Assembly: GCA_964019425.1 (NCBI GenBank)
Contig: OZ025839.1
Coordinates: forward strand, 124,001-188,000
Reading direction: 5' to 3'
Origin: Flectonema sp. DT1601
Taxonomy: Eukaryota; Euglenozoa; Diplonemea; Diplonemida; Diplonemidae
DNA length: 64,000 nucleotides
In this document: one piece after another, positions 1 through 13,400 of the stretch
How the letters are laid out: the number at the start of each line of letters is the position of its first letter
How positions within the stretch are numbered: position 1 is the stretch's first letter
Made by a program: the position numbers and the translations under genes
Notes under the pieces: generated by a model
The model's input: the letters and a program-made list of their open reading frames with translations, nothing else
Databases searched by the model: none
What the model was told of the DNA's origin: nothing

Positions 1-2018
1 GTTTTTGTTTTTTTTGTATTCATTATCTGCCCTTTCGGTTTTTTTTTTTTTTTTTTGTTTTTTTTTTTTTTGGGGAAATACACTCGGGGTTTACTTTTGT
101 TTACTTTTTTTTTCCTTTTTTCAGTTCCGTAGGTTCACTCCTCTTTTTTACTTCCAACCCTGCAAAGCCTCCAGAGGCAATCGACAACGTCTCAATCCTG
201 AGGATTTTTTCCACAGGAAGGGTTACATTTCTTGATATTTTATTTTTGTATTTTTTCTCTTGGAAAAATCTTTTTCCACAGTTTTGTTGTTTTTTTTATA
301 TATTTTTTTGGCGGCCCTCCAAAGAGAACCCCAAATCCGAGCGGGTCGATCACCTCGTCTTCGTTGTTTGCGCGCGAAAAAAATCAATCAGAGAAAATGG
401 ATTCTCTCACAGCATGCTCTGATATGATTGTTCTCACTTTTGGTTGGTTTTGTTTCTTTGCGTTTTTTTTTTTTTTAAATTTGTTTTTTACGTTCTTTCA
501 ATTACGGAGTATGAATGCTATTCTTTCTGTTAGATTTTTTTTTTTTTTTTCAGCAGAGGGTTTCTTCCCTTGCTGAACCTTCGAAGTCACCTTATAAGCA
601 ACAGCTATTAACAAAGACAACGAAGCAGAAAGATGTAGTTTATTTTCTGGTTGTTTTTTTTAACAAAAGGTAAATTAGTAGATACGTCTGTTTTTTTTTT
701 TTTTTTTTTTTTTTTTTAAGTGTGAGAGACTTCTTTTTTTTTCTAGTTCGTTCTCAGGAAGAAAACAGGGGACAAGACGTGAGGAGGATGGCTGTCCGGG
801 TTCGCAACTACAAAAGAAACCTATTTTCAAAGCATCAGGGGTGAGGAGGTGCATTCCAGGCAATTTGATCATAAAATTCGCGACTAAAAAGGGGGGTAGC
901 GACAGCATTAACTCATATAAAACAACCCCTGCATGGGGGACCATCGCATTTAAGTTCTTCTTCTTCCTCCTCCTCCAAAAAAAAAAAAAAAAAAAAAAAA
1001 TTAATTTTTTTTTATTTTTCCTAGTTGTGATTGTGACACGCAGCAAAAAGCAAAAACCTTTCTTTCATCTTCATTTTTTTTTTTTTTTTTTTTTTTTTTT
1101 TGTTGTTTTTTTTTTTTTTTTTCGATTCTCCTATGATGTATTCCGTTTAGTTCTCACTGATATAAAGAACTGATTGTTCCCGTAGTTGCAGCAAATATGC
1201 CTCGGTGCAAATTTTGCTCGTAGGCAATCAATGCCACCAAAAAACCTCCCCTCCCTGATGCAGCACATGCGCTAATTCTTTGAAAATCGTGACACAAGCT
1301 TGGAAAGCTTTGGGTTAACGACTAAGAAACTTGATCAAGTGCGAAAATGTGTTTTTTTTTTTTTTTCCGATGACTGAAAAAACAACAGTGAAGGAGGAAA
1401 GTAAAAACTTGGAATGAGCAAGTCTTAACTCACCTCCTAAATCAGATTGATTCAGCAGGCCCCGCCGTCTGGGCTGCGTCAATGAATGAAAATAGAATAA
1501 TGGGGAAATAAAAACTTTTTTGAAGAGAAAAGGCTTCAGACCTTAACCTTAGGACACTCGTACTGCTTTTTTTTTTTTTTTTTTTTTTTTTTTTCTTATG
1601 CTTATTTTTATTTATTTTTTTTTTTGTTCCTTCATGGTTTCCAGTGTGCTTGACCACTCCAGCAAGTCTCCAAGCAACTTTTTGTTCCCTTGAATTTTGA
1701 AGACCATTTTTATTTTATTTTTTCCAACACTCAGATACCGCTTTGATACGGCATTGTTTCTTTCATTCTTTCAACTTTTTTTTTTTTTTTGGGTGGGGAT
1801 TTTTTTTTTTTTTCCGACTAGTCCAAGATGTCAGCTACCTGTTTTATGTTAAAGTAATGGCTGTGACAAACCAATGACAGCCACGCGATATTCATTGAGT
1901 ACATACCTTTTTAGTCTCTTAAGCGCGAAACTGAGCGAACACACCCAAGTGATCAAATAAAGTTATCACTGGTTCTGGTTCATTCTCTGTTGTTTTATTG
2001 TTTATAAACACCTACCTA
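1..2018. other. T-rich spacer without recognisable gene
   Basis: The stretch downstream of the PABP stop is dominated by poly(T) runs, for example around 50-70, 700-717, 1078-1122 and 1566-1594. Open frames here are long only because TTT and AAA are sense codons, and they encode runs of Phe or Lys. The less biased islands (about 740-960, 1180-1330 and 1830-2000) show no family I recognise. Nothing else supported is seen. Confidence 0.6.
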
Positions 2019-3799
2019 TCAATAAGAACAAGAGGGAATAAGAACACAAACACATACGTTAAGAACAGATAAGGCTTCTTGGATCTTCGACTCCAATACT
2101 ACAGGGGACTCCAACAAGTTGAGAGTCTCACTGACATCCATCTCCAAAAGCATACCTGTTGGGTGTTTTTATTATTGAAATCCTTCTCCTATATAAGGAT
2201 TAGTAGGAAAGACGTGAGCTTCTTTTGACAACTCATGAGGTAATGGACACTAGACATACCGGTGATCTTGGCAACAAGTTCTGGGTGGTTCTTTTCAATC
2301 TTGTGGTACAGCTGCTCTCCAAGAGCTTCCTTCTGTGCTTCTGGGGACATGGCTGCGAGTGCTTCGGCGTTGAGGGATCCATCATTCTTATCCTCCTCTG
2401 GTGCTTGACGCTGGACGTGTACCTTTGGTCTCATCATTCCTGGGTGAACACCTCCACCACCACCACGCGAGTATCCAGGGCGTGGGGCACCTCCTCCTCT
2501 CGCTCCCTTTCCTCCACGACCACCGTATGGAGGCATTCCTCCCTTTCCGTAGTATTGTGGAACTGGTGCGCCGTAGTACATTGGGTTGTAGTATGTCTGT
2601 GGTCCCATAAATGCCTGTGGTGGCATAGATCTACGCTGTGCGTACTGCATCTCCAACATTGAGCGACGAGCATCCTTCTTTTGGGCAACATTGACGTAGA
2701 GTGGCTTGGATCCGAAGAGTTTTCCGTTCATGTCAGCCAAGGCCTTCTGGGCCATGTCGGCATCCTTGAAGCAAACGAAACCAAATCCCTTCGTCTGCTT
2801 ACCAGGTGAGTGGTCTCTCATGACAATTGAAGAAGTGATTTCACCGAATGGTTCAAACATCTTACGAAGTTCAGCATCCATAACGTTGTCTTCCAGATTC
2901 TTAACGTACAAGTTGTTGGCAGCTGGGAACTGACGCTTAGCCTTCTCAGCAAGGAATCGGCGTCTAATTTCCTGGTCACGTTCTGCACGCTTCATAGCAC
3001 GCTGTACGTATAACCCAGATGATCCTGCACTTGAAACGCCATCAATAACCTTTCCGTGCCATTCCTCAATAGCCTTTACGGCATCATCGTGCTTGGCGAA
3101 GTTGACGAAACCGAATGCCTTGTGCATACGAGGTTCCTTCTTGGTGCAAGCGGATGTAACTTCACCAAAGGCGCTGAATTTTTCCTTGAGTTCCTCAGCA
3201 TCGAGGTCACCCATGTCTTTGACGTAGACGTTGGTGAAGTTAGTAAGAAGGCCAGACATACGCTGGCTTCTCTTAATGAAAGGTCCAACGAAGATCTTCT
3301 GTCCAGAAATGACTGTTCCGTTGAGTGTTTCGACGGCCTTGCGAGAGCCTTCGTCGTTTTCGAAGTGAACGAAACCGTATCCCTTTGAAACACCAGAGTC
3401 TTCATCAGCTACTACTTTACAAGAAAGGATATTTCCACAGGCGGAGAAGGTGTCGTACAAGACTTGGTTGTTAATTGCAGGGTCGAGGTTCTTAACAAAC
3501 ACGTTACCTACACCACTCTTTCTGATACCTGGGTCACGCTGAGACCACATAATTCTGATTGGCTTTCCCTTTACGCGGGCGTGGTTCTGTGTCTCGATTG
3601 CCCTTTCAGCATCGATTGGGTTCTGAAAGTTGACGTACGCATATCCGAGTGATACTCTAGCAACACTATCCCTACAAACTCTGATTGAGATGATTGGTCC
3701 TAAGTCTCTGAACACTTCAAACAATGTTGATTCAGTAGCATCTACGTGCAAATCTCCCACGTACAAGGAGCCGGAGCTGGAGAGGGTGGCCCTCGACAT
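2019..3799 (-). CDS. PABP: Polyadenylate-binding protein (PABP), cytoplasmic type
   Basis: The protein binds mRNA poly(A) tails in the cytoplasm and links them to translation and decay. The model is join(2019..2155, 2260..3799), about 558 residues. Four RRMs lie near residues 11-85, 98-175, 189-268 and 296-373, with RNP1-type octamers such as KGYGFVHF and KGFGFVCF. A Gly/Pro/Tyr-rich linker and a C-terminal MLLE (PABC) domain follow. The MLLE core ITGMLLEMDVSE is assembled only after removing an intron (2156-2259, donor gtatgt, A-rich acceptor aacccaacag-type), which confirms the intron. After LSVLN the frame runs on for 11 residues to a TGA at 2019. A further donor-like gtatgt there could instead start a 42-base intron, so the last residues are uncertain. 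ATG is at 3799. A pyrimidine-rich ttttccttcag site ends at 3837, leaving a 37-base leader. Confidence 0.95.
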
Positions 3800-3836
3800 C
3801 GGGGGCCTTTATATAATTACGCGCGAGGCGAACCTC

Positions 3837-4942
3837 CTGAAGGAAAATGAAAAGTTAATAAAAATATTTTTTTTTTTTTTTTTTTTACTTCCGTTTCTGT
3901 AGACTCTGCCGCTCTTTTTCAATTAATAAAAACCTGTTTGGAGACTAATTGACAATAGGACATCAATAACCTTAATCAACTAAATAACAAAGGTTTGCGG
4001 GAAGATCCGCTACATCCGTTGTTCTACATTGAGAGAAAACAAAACACAATAACGAGATTCAGGACAGGGACTAATAGCTCTTCAGAGGGAACGGGAGGCG
4101 AAGGGAAGGGCGAGGGGGGGATAAAACGCAAAGAGAACACGACGACACTCGAATTTGCAATCATATTTTGATTTCTTATTACCCTTTAATTTTATTTTAT
4201 TTTATTTATTTGTCAAATATTGATACACGACAACTTGACAAAAATAGTCTACCCTCGTAAATAATTAAGACTACAGACCGCCACCCGACGGCTCTCAACA
4301 TTAGGTGTTGCTGCAAATAAAGAGTAACTGGACGATAATCCATTAGATACTTAACTCACAGCCTGCTTTTAAAATGGCAGCTCATGCTTTACTATGCTAT
4401 AAAAAGATCACACGGGGAACGGGGGAAGTTAAAGGAAAAAATAAATAAATTGAACGAACAAAACATACAAACCAGATTATAATTGGGGGAAAAAGAAAGG
4501 TAAAAAATAAAACACAGGCAGGGGGATGGGGATAAATAAAAAAAAAATAAAAAAACTCATGTGACTCGGAATTTTTGGAAGCAGACTTATGTTTTAAGAT
4601 AACGATTTATGAATACCACTTACCACATTGAGCTACTTAGAGTTTCCTGAAAAAAACCCATCTAGCAAACAACACAGTGACCATCTATCTATGATAAGAA
4701 GTCACGTGTTGTACAAGTCAGGATCATGTTACCATCATTAAAACAAACAATCAAGTTAGTAAACGTGGTAACGAGAGCCACTTCTCATTCCACTGCGCAG
4801 CACACTAAACCATCGCGATGCTAGTCAAAATATTATTACCTCCATGATGGTTCTAAGTGAGCCATTATCAAATATGACTCGTCACATCTCTGGGTATTCG
4901 GCCTAGCCATTTGAAAGCTTCCCTTTGAAATTAGAGGCTTGT
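3837..4942. other. Intergenic spacer between PABP and SNARE genes
   Basis: AT-rich DNA with short A or T runs and a G-rich patch near 4085-4125. No open frame resembling a protein family and no recognisable RNA gene is seen on either strand. It holds the region just upstream of the PABP acceptor and the 3' flank of the SNARE gene. Confidence 0.55.
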
Positions 4943-5791
4943 CTAACTCGTAGGTGCTGGAGTCTTTTCGTCATCACCACCGACGACAAAGTGCAGGATG
5001 ATTGCTACTACAATTCCAACCACCAATAAGAATAAGAAACATAATATTAACTTGTCAGACGCCATCCTTCTGACGAAGGCATTTAGTTCTCTCTTTGCGC
5101 GGGTTAAGTCATCGCCGAGTTCGTCGATTTTTCGATCAATTTCCTCAATCTGTGCACGTTGTCTGAGAAGTTCTTCATTTGTTTCGTTTGCTACGTTTTC
5201 CATGTTGCTGACGGTTTTGACGCAACCTTGGACTATTTTTAGAGACATATCCTGATGGCCACCAATTCTCTTGTGAGCAGCTCTAACCTCCTCCTTACCA
5301 TCATCAGCATAATCCATATCACTCGCTGTTGGAGCTGCTGACATGTCCGCATCTTTCATTTGCTTTACAACGTTAGTAAGTTCTGTTAGTTTTGTTGAAT
5401 GTGCCTTCGCTTTCTTTTCAAATCTTGGTCGATCATGCGACGGCAGTACACTAATTTCAACCTGTTTGTATGTTTTTTATTTTCTTTTCCGTTAACTTAT
5501 CTTGATCATCAAAGAAGATAACACAAGTCAATACAATACCTTTAGACTGTGAAGAGTCTTCTTGGCTTCCCTCAGATCATCTTGAGCAACTTTTAAACGA
5601 TGCTCTCTTTCTAATCCGCGATCTCCTCTGGCGGCTCCTATTTCCCCTTCGATCTGTTTTTTTTTTTTTTTTTGAGGTGTATTAATTAAGGAATCAGGAA
5701 AAAAAAGAATGAAAAAAAAAAAAAAAAAAATTCATACTTCTTCTATCAACTCCCAGACACGGTCGTCATACATTACCGCAGTGTCGGTCAT
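4943..5791 (-). CDS. Qb-SNARE of the NPSN (novel plant SNARE) type
   Basis: A tail-anchored SNARE that would form part of a four-helix bundle driving vesicle fusion. The model is join(4943..5461, 5540..5653, 5738..5791), about 228 residues, and all phases agree. The N-terminal half is a charged three-helix-like region. The SNARE helix contains NMENVANETNEELLRQRAQI, followed by IDELGDDLTRAKRELNAFVRRM, and a single hydrophobic anchor (LILCFLFLLVVGIVVAIIL) ends the chain with a short tail. The anchor and preceding residues resemble Arabidopsis NPSN11, as I recall it. Both introns (5462-5539 and 5654-5737) end in A-rich acceptors, one a pure poly(A)-CAG. The start at 5791 lies 26 bases after a tttcctttttgcag acceptor. 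A 28-base open segment at 5888-5915 could be read as an upstream exon but provides no start. Vti1-like is the alternative subfamily. Confidence 0.8.
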
Positions 5792-5817
5792 GTTTGCGAA
5801 TGTTAGTTTCCTGAAAG

Positions 5818-6752
5818 CTGCAAAAAGGAAATAATAGGTGAATATATAGTTGTAGACAGCCATGATATTTTATCGTCGGATACGAACCATGTGAAGGACA
5901 AGTCCCCTTGTCAACCTGTAGAAATAATTAACACAAATGTTCAAATAAACAGTAAGCGACTTAACGAGAAATGGGATCTCGCAGCACGCGGTCTACGGTG
6001 CTAAGTATTGCAGCACCTGCTCTTTTTTTTTTTTTTTTTTTTTTGAGTGGAAAGGATGCCCGGTGCGGGACCCTCGCGCGAAAATGACAATTTTCAACAA
6101 CTAAATCGACTGAGGACCAACCATGGCTAAAGTCAAATTTCATAACAAAAATTACTGACATAGGATGACTAGCATCAATAAGAACACAGGGAAAACAGAT
6201 CACATTAAGTATAAAATAAGTTCCTTAAATGTGTTGCTGCTGGTAGTCGTCTCGCATTCATTTCGTCTATCAGTGAAAAGCACGCTGCGCTCAGGGGGGA
6301 TCTCAAAAAAAGAAAATAAATTTTCGAGAGAAAAAGAAAAAAAAAAATACCATAATGTCGATACTAAAGAAACAAAAACAAAAAAAAACAAAATCAGGCT
6401 TTGACAAGTTTGTTTAATTTTTTTTTTTTTTTTTAATTTCTTCTTTTCCCCTTCCATTGGCTTCACAGAACAACACTACTGATGACAACTGCTACATTAG
6501 AATCTAAATGGTAAAAGGAAAGGGAAAAGTTGGAATTAATAAATAGCAGGACTGAGGAGAAACTATTATTAAGCTGCCTCTATCAACATTGTTTTTTTTT
6601 TTTTTTTTTTTTTTTAATTCTTCCCGCGCATTCAACCACACCAACAAGAATACTTTTTGCCCTTCCAAGTATCTTTTTAGCAAGAACAAAAAAACCAATC
6701 CAAACATGAAAAGAGAGGTAACTCAAGTTTAAGCAAAAGATCCTCTCTAAAA

Positions 6753-6783
<31 letters not shown>

Positions 6784-6952
6784 GTTGTAAGAACATGTCG
6801 AGTGACGACTAACTAATATTTAAACCCTACCAATCTTACCAATCTTATACATTTGGTAAGAAAGTCCCGTATGTTGCTGCTTTGCAAAGTGTTCAGAGAA
6901 GACAACAAAAGCTTCAGAGAGATTTATCCTGGTGACGTTGCGTCTTCCTCAA
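5818..6952. other. Intergenic spacer, homopolymer-rich
   Basis: Contains poly(T) runs near 6021-6044, 6418-6434, 6593-6615 and 6757-6783, and short purine-rich segments. Open frames on both strands are Lys- or Phe-rich and not convincing. No gene seen. Confidence 0.5.
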
Positions 6953-8248
6953 TTAAACTATGTTTTTTTTGTTTGTTTGTTTTCCCCCTTGAATCTCAAA
7001 ATGACGTTGGATGATCGTAAAGAAAAATTCATACTTTGCAACTTCTCCTTTGTCCTCTGATGGAGAATCATGGTATTCACAATCGGTTCTCGTCGGTGGA
7101 TTATTTTCTATATATTAGTTCGTTATGTTTATGTTTCGAATGAAAACAAAGGGAATAAATGAAAACATTAACAGCGGACATGTGAGTTTGAAAAAAAATG
7201 AATAAATAAACAAAACAAACCTTCAGACTTAGGAGGGACAATAGTTTCACCAACGACAAGTGACTCGTTGCCGACTGCTGTGTTGGCTTCAGTAGATTGA
7301 CAGTTAGATCCTTGGCTGTGTGTCTGATTCTCTGAGGGACCCACAATTTCAGAATGAGTGTCCGCAAGAATAACTTCAGCTGTCGTTACTTCAATAGCAT
7401 TGAGTATAGGTTTTTGAAGCTGTTGAGCTACTTCCACCTCAACAGGCTGTTGAGGCTGCTGTTGAGGAGGATGAACAACTTCCACTTCAACCGGTTGTTG
7501 AGCCTGCTGCTGAGGCTGCTGTTGAGAAGGCTGAGCTACTTCTACTTCAACAGGCTGTTGAGGCTGCTGGACTTCCACCGCTTCAACAAGTTGCTGAGAC
7601 TGCTGCACCTCTTCCACCTCAACAGATTGTTGAGGTCGCTGTACCTCTTCTATCTCAGGTTGTTGAGACTGTTGTTGTACTTCTTCCACCTCAACAGGTT
7701 GCTGTACTTCAGCTATTTTTTCTGTTGGCATATTAGCTGCTGCGGATGGCTTGCCATCTTCCTCAGTGTCTTCTTTAATAACTTTCATATCAACGCTATT
7801 CATTGATTCTGGTTGCTTTGGTTGTGACATCTGTTCTGAAGAATTGTTACTTGTTCCCGTCTCGCTTTCCTTCTCAGAGATGTCATCGTTGGACTTGTCG
7901 TCAGTTGTGGGTTCTGGTAGTTGATTTGGGGAAGTACTGTCATTAGTGTCTTCTTGTTTCTTTTTTCTTTTTTTTTCTTCTTCTCTAACTTTTGACTTCG
8001 TCCCAGCCATTGTCGCTGTTCCACTGCTTGTGATGGTCATAACTTTTCCCTTTGACGGAACAGAAGGAATACCATCACGTCCCTTATTAAGTGATGAGGA
8101 TGATGATGGTACTGAGGACTTGGAAGAAGACTTACTAGGAGGTTGGTGGAGCTGTTTTTGATGACGGGAAGGCTGCTGGTGTTGATGTTGATGTTGGTGT
8201 TGATGCAACACGTGATTATGATTATATAACTGATGAATATGTTGATGT

Positions 8249-8280
<32 letters not shown>

Positions 8281-10167
8281 ATGATGATGTAGATGATGAG
8301 AGTGGTGATGTAGATGCAGACTATGATGTGGCAACAAGTGAGAAGCAGTCGGATCATCTACATCTGTATTGTGAGAATCAAAACCGAGTGCCTTTTGTTG
8401 CCACCAATTGAACGAGGCTGCTAACAATTCCTGTCCACCAACCATCCCAGGCAACATTATATTATTAGTACCATAACCTGGAAAACTTGAAGTTGGTGGT
8501 GGTTGAGCAATTTGCTTACCAACTGACTTAGTTTGTCCCAATGATGTCCTGTTGGAGTCTGGAACACTACCTGAGTCTCCGTCTTGCATCTCTTTTGCTT
8601 TCCTTCGTTCAGCAGCTTGAGCAGATCTTCTAAAAAAAGTAGAAATCATTGATGGTTGTTTACCATTGTCTTCATTAAGTGGTTGAGGAACTCTGTGGCC
8701 ATACACCATTGTTTTGATATCTTTACAGGACCGATGTTGCAACCAACTCTTCAGCCATTGTTGTTCCGAATAGCTACTAGCTCGAGACACGAGCTGACCT
8801 TTCGAATATGCTAAGTACTGAAGCTCAATAGCAGCTTGTCTAAAAGCAGACTGTACTCTCGAACCGTTTCCTTTGCTTATTGATCTTCCAAGGTTATTGT
8901 TAGCTCTTAAAGGGTCCATGATATTGTAATTTCTTATTGGAAAGTGAAGAGGTACCAAACTTGTTATATCAATTTGATCATCTTCGACTGATGAATCTGC
9001 TGTTGGTGAAGTAGGAACTCCCTCAATATCATTTAAAGGTTGTCCCCATTCTACACCTGATGCGTCACTAAAACTTGGAGAGTCTCTTGCCTTACCATCA
9101 CTCGCCTTGTCCTTACCATCACTCGCCTTGTCATCATCACATTGATTTGATGCGTCAGTTCGGTTTTCAGTTTTTTCTTTCGTATCAACCGCAGTTGATG
9201 ATGATGACTCTTCAGCTTTAGCAGCGTTGTTCTTTCTCTCAGATGCACATCTCTCTATTTCAGTTCGGGCTCCTTGAGTCGTAAACCGCCTTCTACAATT
9301 CTTAAAAAACTCGTGATTCAAAAACGATGGAGGAAAATGCCAAGAATCCATCGCCACCGACAATACACTCAACGTTGCGGTCACGGCTATGACCGAAGGT
9401 TTCGACAAAGGACTTTCTACAAGCCTCACTGATCCCAACACGTTTACAGCTTGTGTAGAAAAGTCAAAAGCACTATAGTAGTCGAGAAATGCTTGAAGTA
9501 AGTCAAGAGGAGTGTCCTGATCCAGTACTGATGGAGGTAGTTGTTTCACTACGGCAATTAACATAACTGTTAGAGAATAGGACCCCAATAACCCTCCATT
9601 AGCACCAAGTACGTGAGATTCATAACAAGCCCAAGCCTTAATTAACATCAACGACCTCTTAAATAAATCCTCCCTTCCAATAACATTATTAATACAATCA
9701 AGGAACTGAACTGTTGTTATTCCACCAAGTTGATCGATGGTGATGTCAACTTGGAGGTCATCGATGACGCACTTTACGAGTTTGACTTCAGCATTGATTA
9801 GTTCAGCAGGTTTTACGGTGAATTGAGGAAGGATTTCAGAAACGAGTGTACGAAGAAGCATCAACTCTCGGGATTTAGCTTCTTCTCCGTTACATGAATC
9901 TGGTCTGTTCATTTGACAAAGCGTGATGTCAACATCGCCATCAGGTAGATATGTTTTCAGCTGAGTCGAACCAAATAATTGCATATGAATATGAGGTAGT
10001 CGCTTTAGCGTGGCTTCTCCTAGTCTTTCTACGACTTGCATTCTTTTTTCTAGACCTTGCTCAGTCCACTCTAACTCTCTCACGAAATCGTGAACTTCAT
10101 TGTGAACTGGGTGATCTCTTGGTATAGTATAGAACCCTGGTCTCCACTCCCCTTCTTCACCTCCCAT
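6953..10167 (-). CDS. Noncanonical poly(A)/uridylyl polymerase-type nucleotidyltransferase
   Basis: A template-independent RNA nucleotidyltransferase of the DNA polymerase beta superfamily, likely adding A or U to RNA 3' ends. The model is join(6953..7107, 7221..10167), about 1033 residues. The N-terminal region carries the signature FGSTQLKTYLPDGDVDITL, giving catalytic carboxylates at D78 and D80, with the third at D141 in VDITID. A PAP/OAS1-like helical substrate domain follows (SLMLIKAWACYE, GLLGSYSLTVML). The C-terminal half is low complexity: a His-rich tract about 609-669 and Gln/Pro/Val/Glu repeats (PVEVEV units) about 822-916. The nearest remembered relatives are plant NT-PAP proteins with this same N-terminal layout. 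ATG is chosen at 10167. Exon 2 depends on an intron 7108-7220 (gtttgt donor, tatatag acceptor) with matching phase and could be spliced further. Base specificity cannot be told from sequence. Confidence 0.8.
7400..7720 (-). repeat. Degenerate coding minisatellite (Gln-Pro-Val-Glu-Val units)
   Basis: Imperfect tandem units within the nucleotidyltransferase gene encode alternating Gln-rich and PVEVEV/VEVEE-type segments. The repeated DNA core on the plus strand reads approximately caacaggctgttgaggctgc. The units differ at synonymous and nonsynonymous sites, so this is an old expansion rather than a recent slippage tract. Confidence 0.8.
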
Positions 10168-10422
10168 GACCCTGGACAACACGTACTACCACTTAGCACC
10201 TAAATAGGGCACTGCAGTGTTGTGATGTGTGAGACCTGAAGTTGTGGTAAAAATGTGAATTATGAAAAAACATTTAAGTTAAAATATTTGAGTGAGTGCA
10301 TGATTAAATGACTATCTGTTTTGATAAATAAGAATTATTAGCTGGATATCATACTGCTTAATGGATTGTTGTCAAACACTTTGTTTGCTTTATTAAGAAC
10401 ACACTAGGCTAACCCAACACTT

Positions 10423-13400
10423 TTACTTTGTTCTTTTGTCCTTCTTTTCTTCATCGTCTTCTCTCTCTCTCTTTACTTTGACGGGGGTGCTATCTTTTTC
10501 AATTTTAACTTTTTCTAACTTAATAGCTGGTCCCTGTTTTTTTTTTTTTTTTTTTAAAAAGGTTTTTACTCATCTCTGAATTATTTTCTAAATACAAACC
10601 TCCGGCTCTTCTTTTTCCTTCTTAATGGTAACTAGACCAGAAAATATACTTTCTTTCACAGTGTATGCCTCAGACAGAATTTCTTTCTTTCTCTTTTGAA
10701 GGATGCTGGTGTAGGATGTTGCTTGTGTTTTTATAAGTTCATCCTGTTTTTTTTTTTTTTTTTTGGGTTTTGTTATGTATACTTTTTTGATGTTTTACAG
10801 TAACAATGAATACATACCTTGAGTAATGGCTGAATAGCCTCTTCAACTTTAATAACAACCTGGACATGCATTGGAAATTGATGTTGAATTCCACGGAGCA
10901 TTTCAAATGCGAGGCCTTGTTCATGTCTGTGGTCTGTTCTTCCAAGAAGTCTGCTGATGTGATTAGCAAACACAGCGTGTCCTTCAGCAAATGCTTCTTT
11001 TGGTAGTTGCTTTGATAGACATAGAGATTCCCAAGTCTTAAGAGCTCTAGTCACAAAGAATGACAGGCGATTGACTTCATGAAGAGTACAGCTGCATAGT
11101 ATTCTCGGAAGCATCTCACAGATGTATCCAAGTAGCTTTTCAGTTGGGAATGATTTGGTCTGACTTAGTATTTCTAAGAACCTCGATGAATAGATAGCAT
11201 CCTCAGCCGATAACATCGCCCGTTGTAAGAAAGTACTTTGAAAGATGTCACCAGGTAGCTCTGAGTCAGTGAGATCCAAGCTTTCAACTTCTTCAATAAT
11301 TTTTGTTGTGATTTCTGTTGCAGTCTTTGCTTGTGATTCCTGTTCCGCTTCGAGTAGAGTTGTTGTTTTTAACTTGTCTTTATCATCTTTCTCAACCTTC
11401 CCAAGCTCTACCTTAATCTTCGCATACACCTGTTCAGGTTTACTGATATCACGTAGATCCATTGACCAGAACATTGTAAAGAAACTTATCGGTGTTGAAT
11501 TACCAATAAGGCTAACAAGCTCACTTGGTTTGCATCCATACACGGCTTGAACACCAGCAGTGTTTGCTGCAACCAGAGGTCTATTTGCCACAACAACTCT
11601 ATGCCTTCCAATTGTGATTGCAACTGGAAGCTTAACGCTTTCTTCTTCTACCAATTGCTTGGCTGTCTGAGGAAGAATCTTTGTTAAGTCTTCAGTTTTT
11701 GCTTTGTCGATAATATGGAGGTTGACGAATGTCAGCGACTGCATTAGAACTGTGTGAATTCTACTGTGGTGTTCCTTAACCATTCTTAGATTTATTCCTT
11801 GGTTTGATCCGAACTCCAGGTCTTTCTCAAATTCATATATACAAGAACCGTGAATCTTTGCCAACGACAAAATCAAATCGTTAGCATTATTCTCTTCACG
11901 CATTTCACGTCGGAGAGCACGTGCCAGTCTCGCAGTTTGTTTTGGATCAACTTTCCCTGTATCATATAAATATCCACAATCAACTCTGGCATATGGACCA
12001 GTTTCCAAAGCCTGTAATTGGAATTCACTCAAGTCAACTGAACCATCAATATGAGCTGACTTAAGCATCTCACTGAGTAAGATTAATTCGTGTGTTTTGT
12101 TTGATTTCGCACACCAAACCATGAATTGAAGCATCGGCTTAACATCATACTTTAGAGCAAATCTTTTATAAAAGAATGAAGCAAAGTGACCCAAATTTGA
12201 TAACCAATCATCTAGGTTTATTTTATCGTCTTTGAGTCTCTTTTTACTTTCGTCTGAAAAGTAACTTATCATTTTGTAGGTCATTACGTCGAGTGACAGC
12301 GGAGAAAATGATTTCAAAGCGTCTACAATAGCAGGAATAATGTCCATTCCGTAAGTCATGACGTGTCGGAAAATAGCTGCGAAAAACACCAATGGACTTG
12401 ATTGGGAAAGCTTGGCTAACTTCTTTGCGAGTTCACCAGTGTTGTCATGAGTCAGTCTTCTGAGAACTTTTAACGTGGCGTCCCATATCTTTGCTTTAGC
12501 CCATTGTAATTCAAAGTCTCTACTCTCGTGTAGGTGAACAACATTACCATAAATATTAAAACGAAGTCTGTAAGGTAGTAGTCGGAGGATTTCCCAAAGC
12601 ATGTTTTGAAGACAAGGCGGTGCAGCGTCTACTGATTCACGCTGGTTGTTAATTTTCTTATCGTCTCTTTCGATTCCTGTCATGACACTCAGAGCAGGAA
12701 GAAATGAATATGTACAAAGACGTTTTACAATGCCTTGGAATCTCTGGACGTTAGAAAGTGATGGTTCGCTGTTCATGTCCTCATCATCATCATCAACGTC
12801 CTGTTCTGGTTCTGGTTGTGTTGCGTTTGTATCAATTCCACAACAGCAAGATAAACATTTTAACAACATTGAAAACAAGTGAAGATTCTTACTCAAATGA
12901 TACGATAAGTGACACAACAATGGCGCAATAAGTTCTATCTCTTCCAATATAGTTTGCGCAACATCCGGATCCGTCTTTGCATTCTCAATCTTTGGCATCA
13001 AATTACTAACCCTCTTACTCAACACATGTGCAATACCATGTGCTAATGGTAAGTATGACAACGGTTGAATATCTTTAAAAGTAGTGAGTAAGTCACATGC
13101 GAGGTCAAAAGCCTCAGCATGAACCAATCCCAGTATAACTCCATAGTGAGTATTAAATTTATAACAATTTGGTTCTTTGCAATCATAAAAGTCTTTGTCG
13201 ACTCCTTTCTTGTTGAGACCAGAAAGACGATCGACAATAGTAAGTTTGTTGTTGATGTAGGTAGAGGCTTCTTTTTGAAGAACCTCCAAACTAGGTTGCA
13301 AGAAAGGTAGTAAATCACTGTAAAAGAGAGTGCCATCCTTAATCAGATGACCAGCTACGGTGTGGAGTGCTGCAGGTGTCGATTCAAAAAAGTTCAAATC

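Noticed and set aside
232-576. Open frame of 114 codons, Phe-rich
   Set aside because: Most codons come from poly(T) runs; no start context or family resemblance.
675-1046. Minus-strand frame of 123 codons with a plausible middle part
   Set aside because: Bounded by Lys and Phe homopolymer segments and without motif; the middle 60 codons could be chance. Not called.
5888-5915. 28-base possible upstream exon of the SNARE gene
   Set aside because: Splice borders and phase would fit, but it supplies no start codon and exon 2 already has an ATG just after a good leader acceptor.
7354-7806. Leu/Arg-rich plus-strand frame
   Set aside because: Antisense shadow of the Gln/Pro/Val/Glu repeat region of the nucleotidyltransferase.
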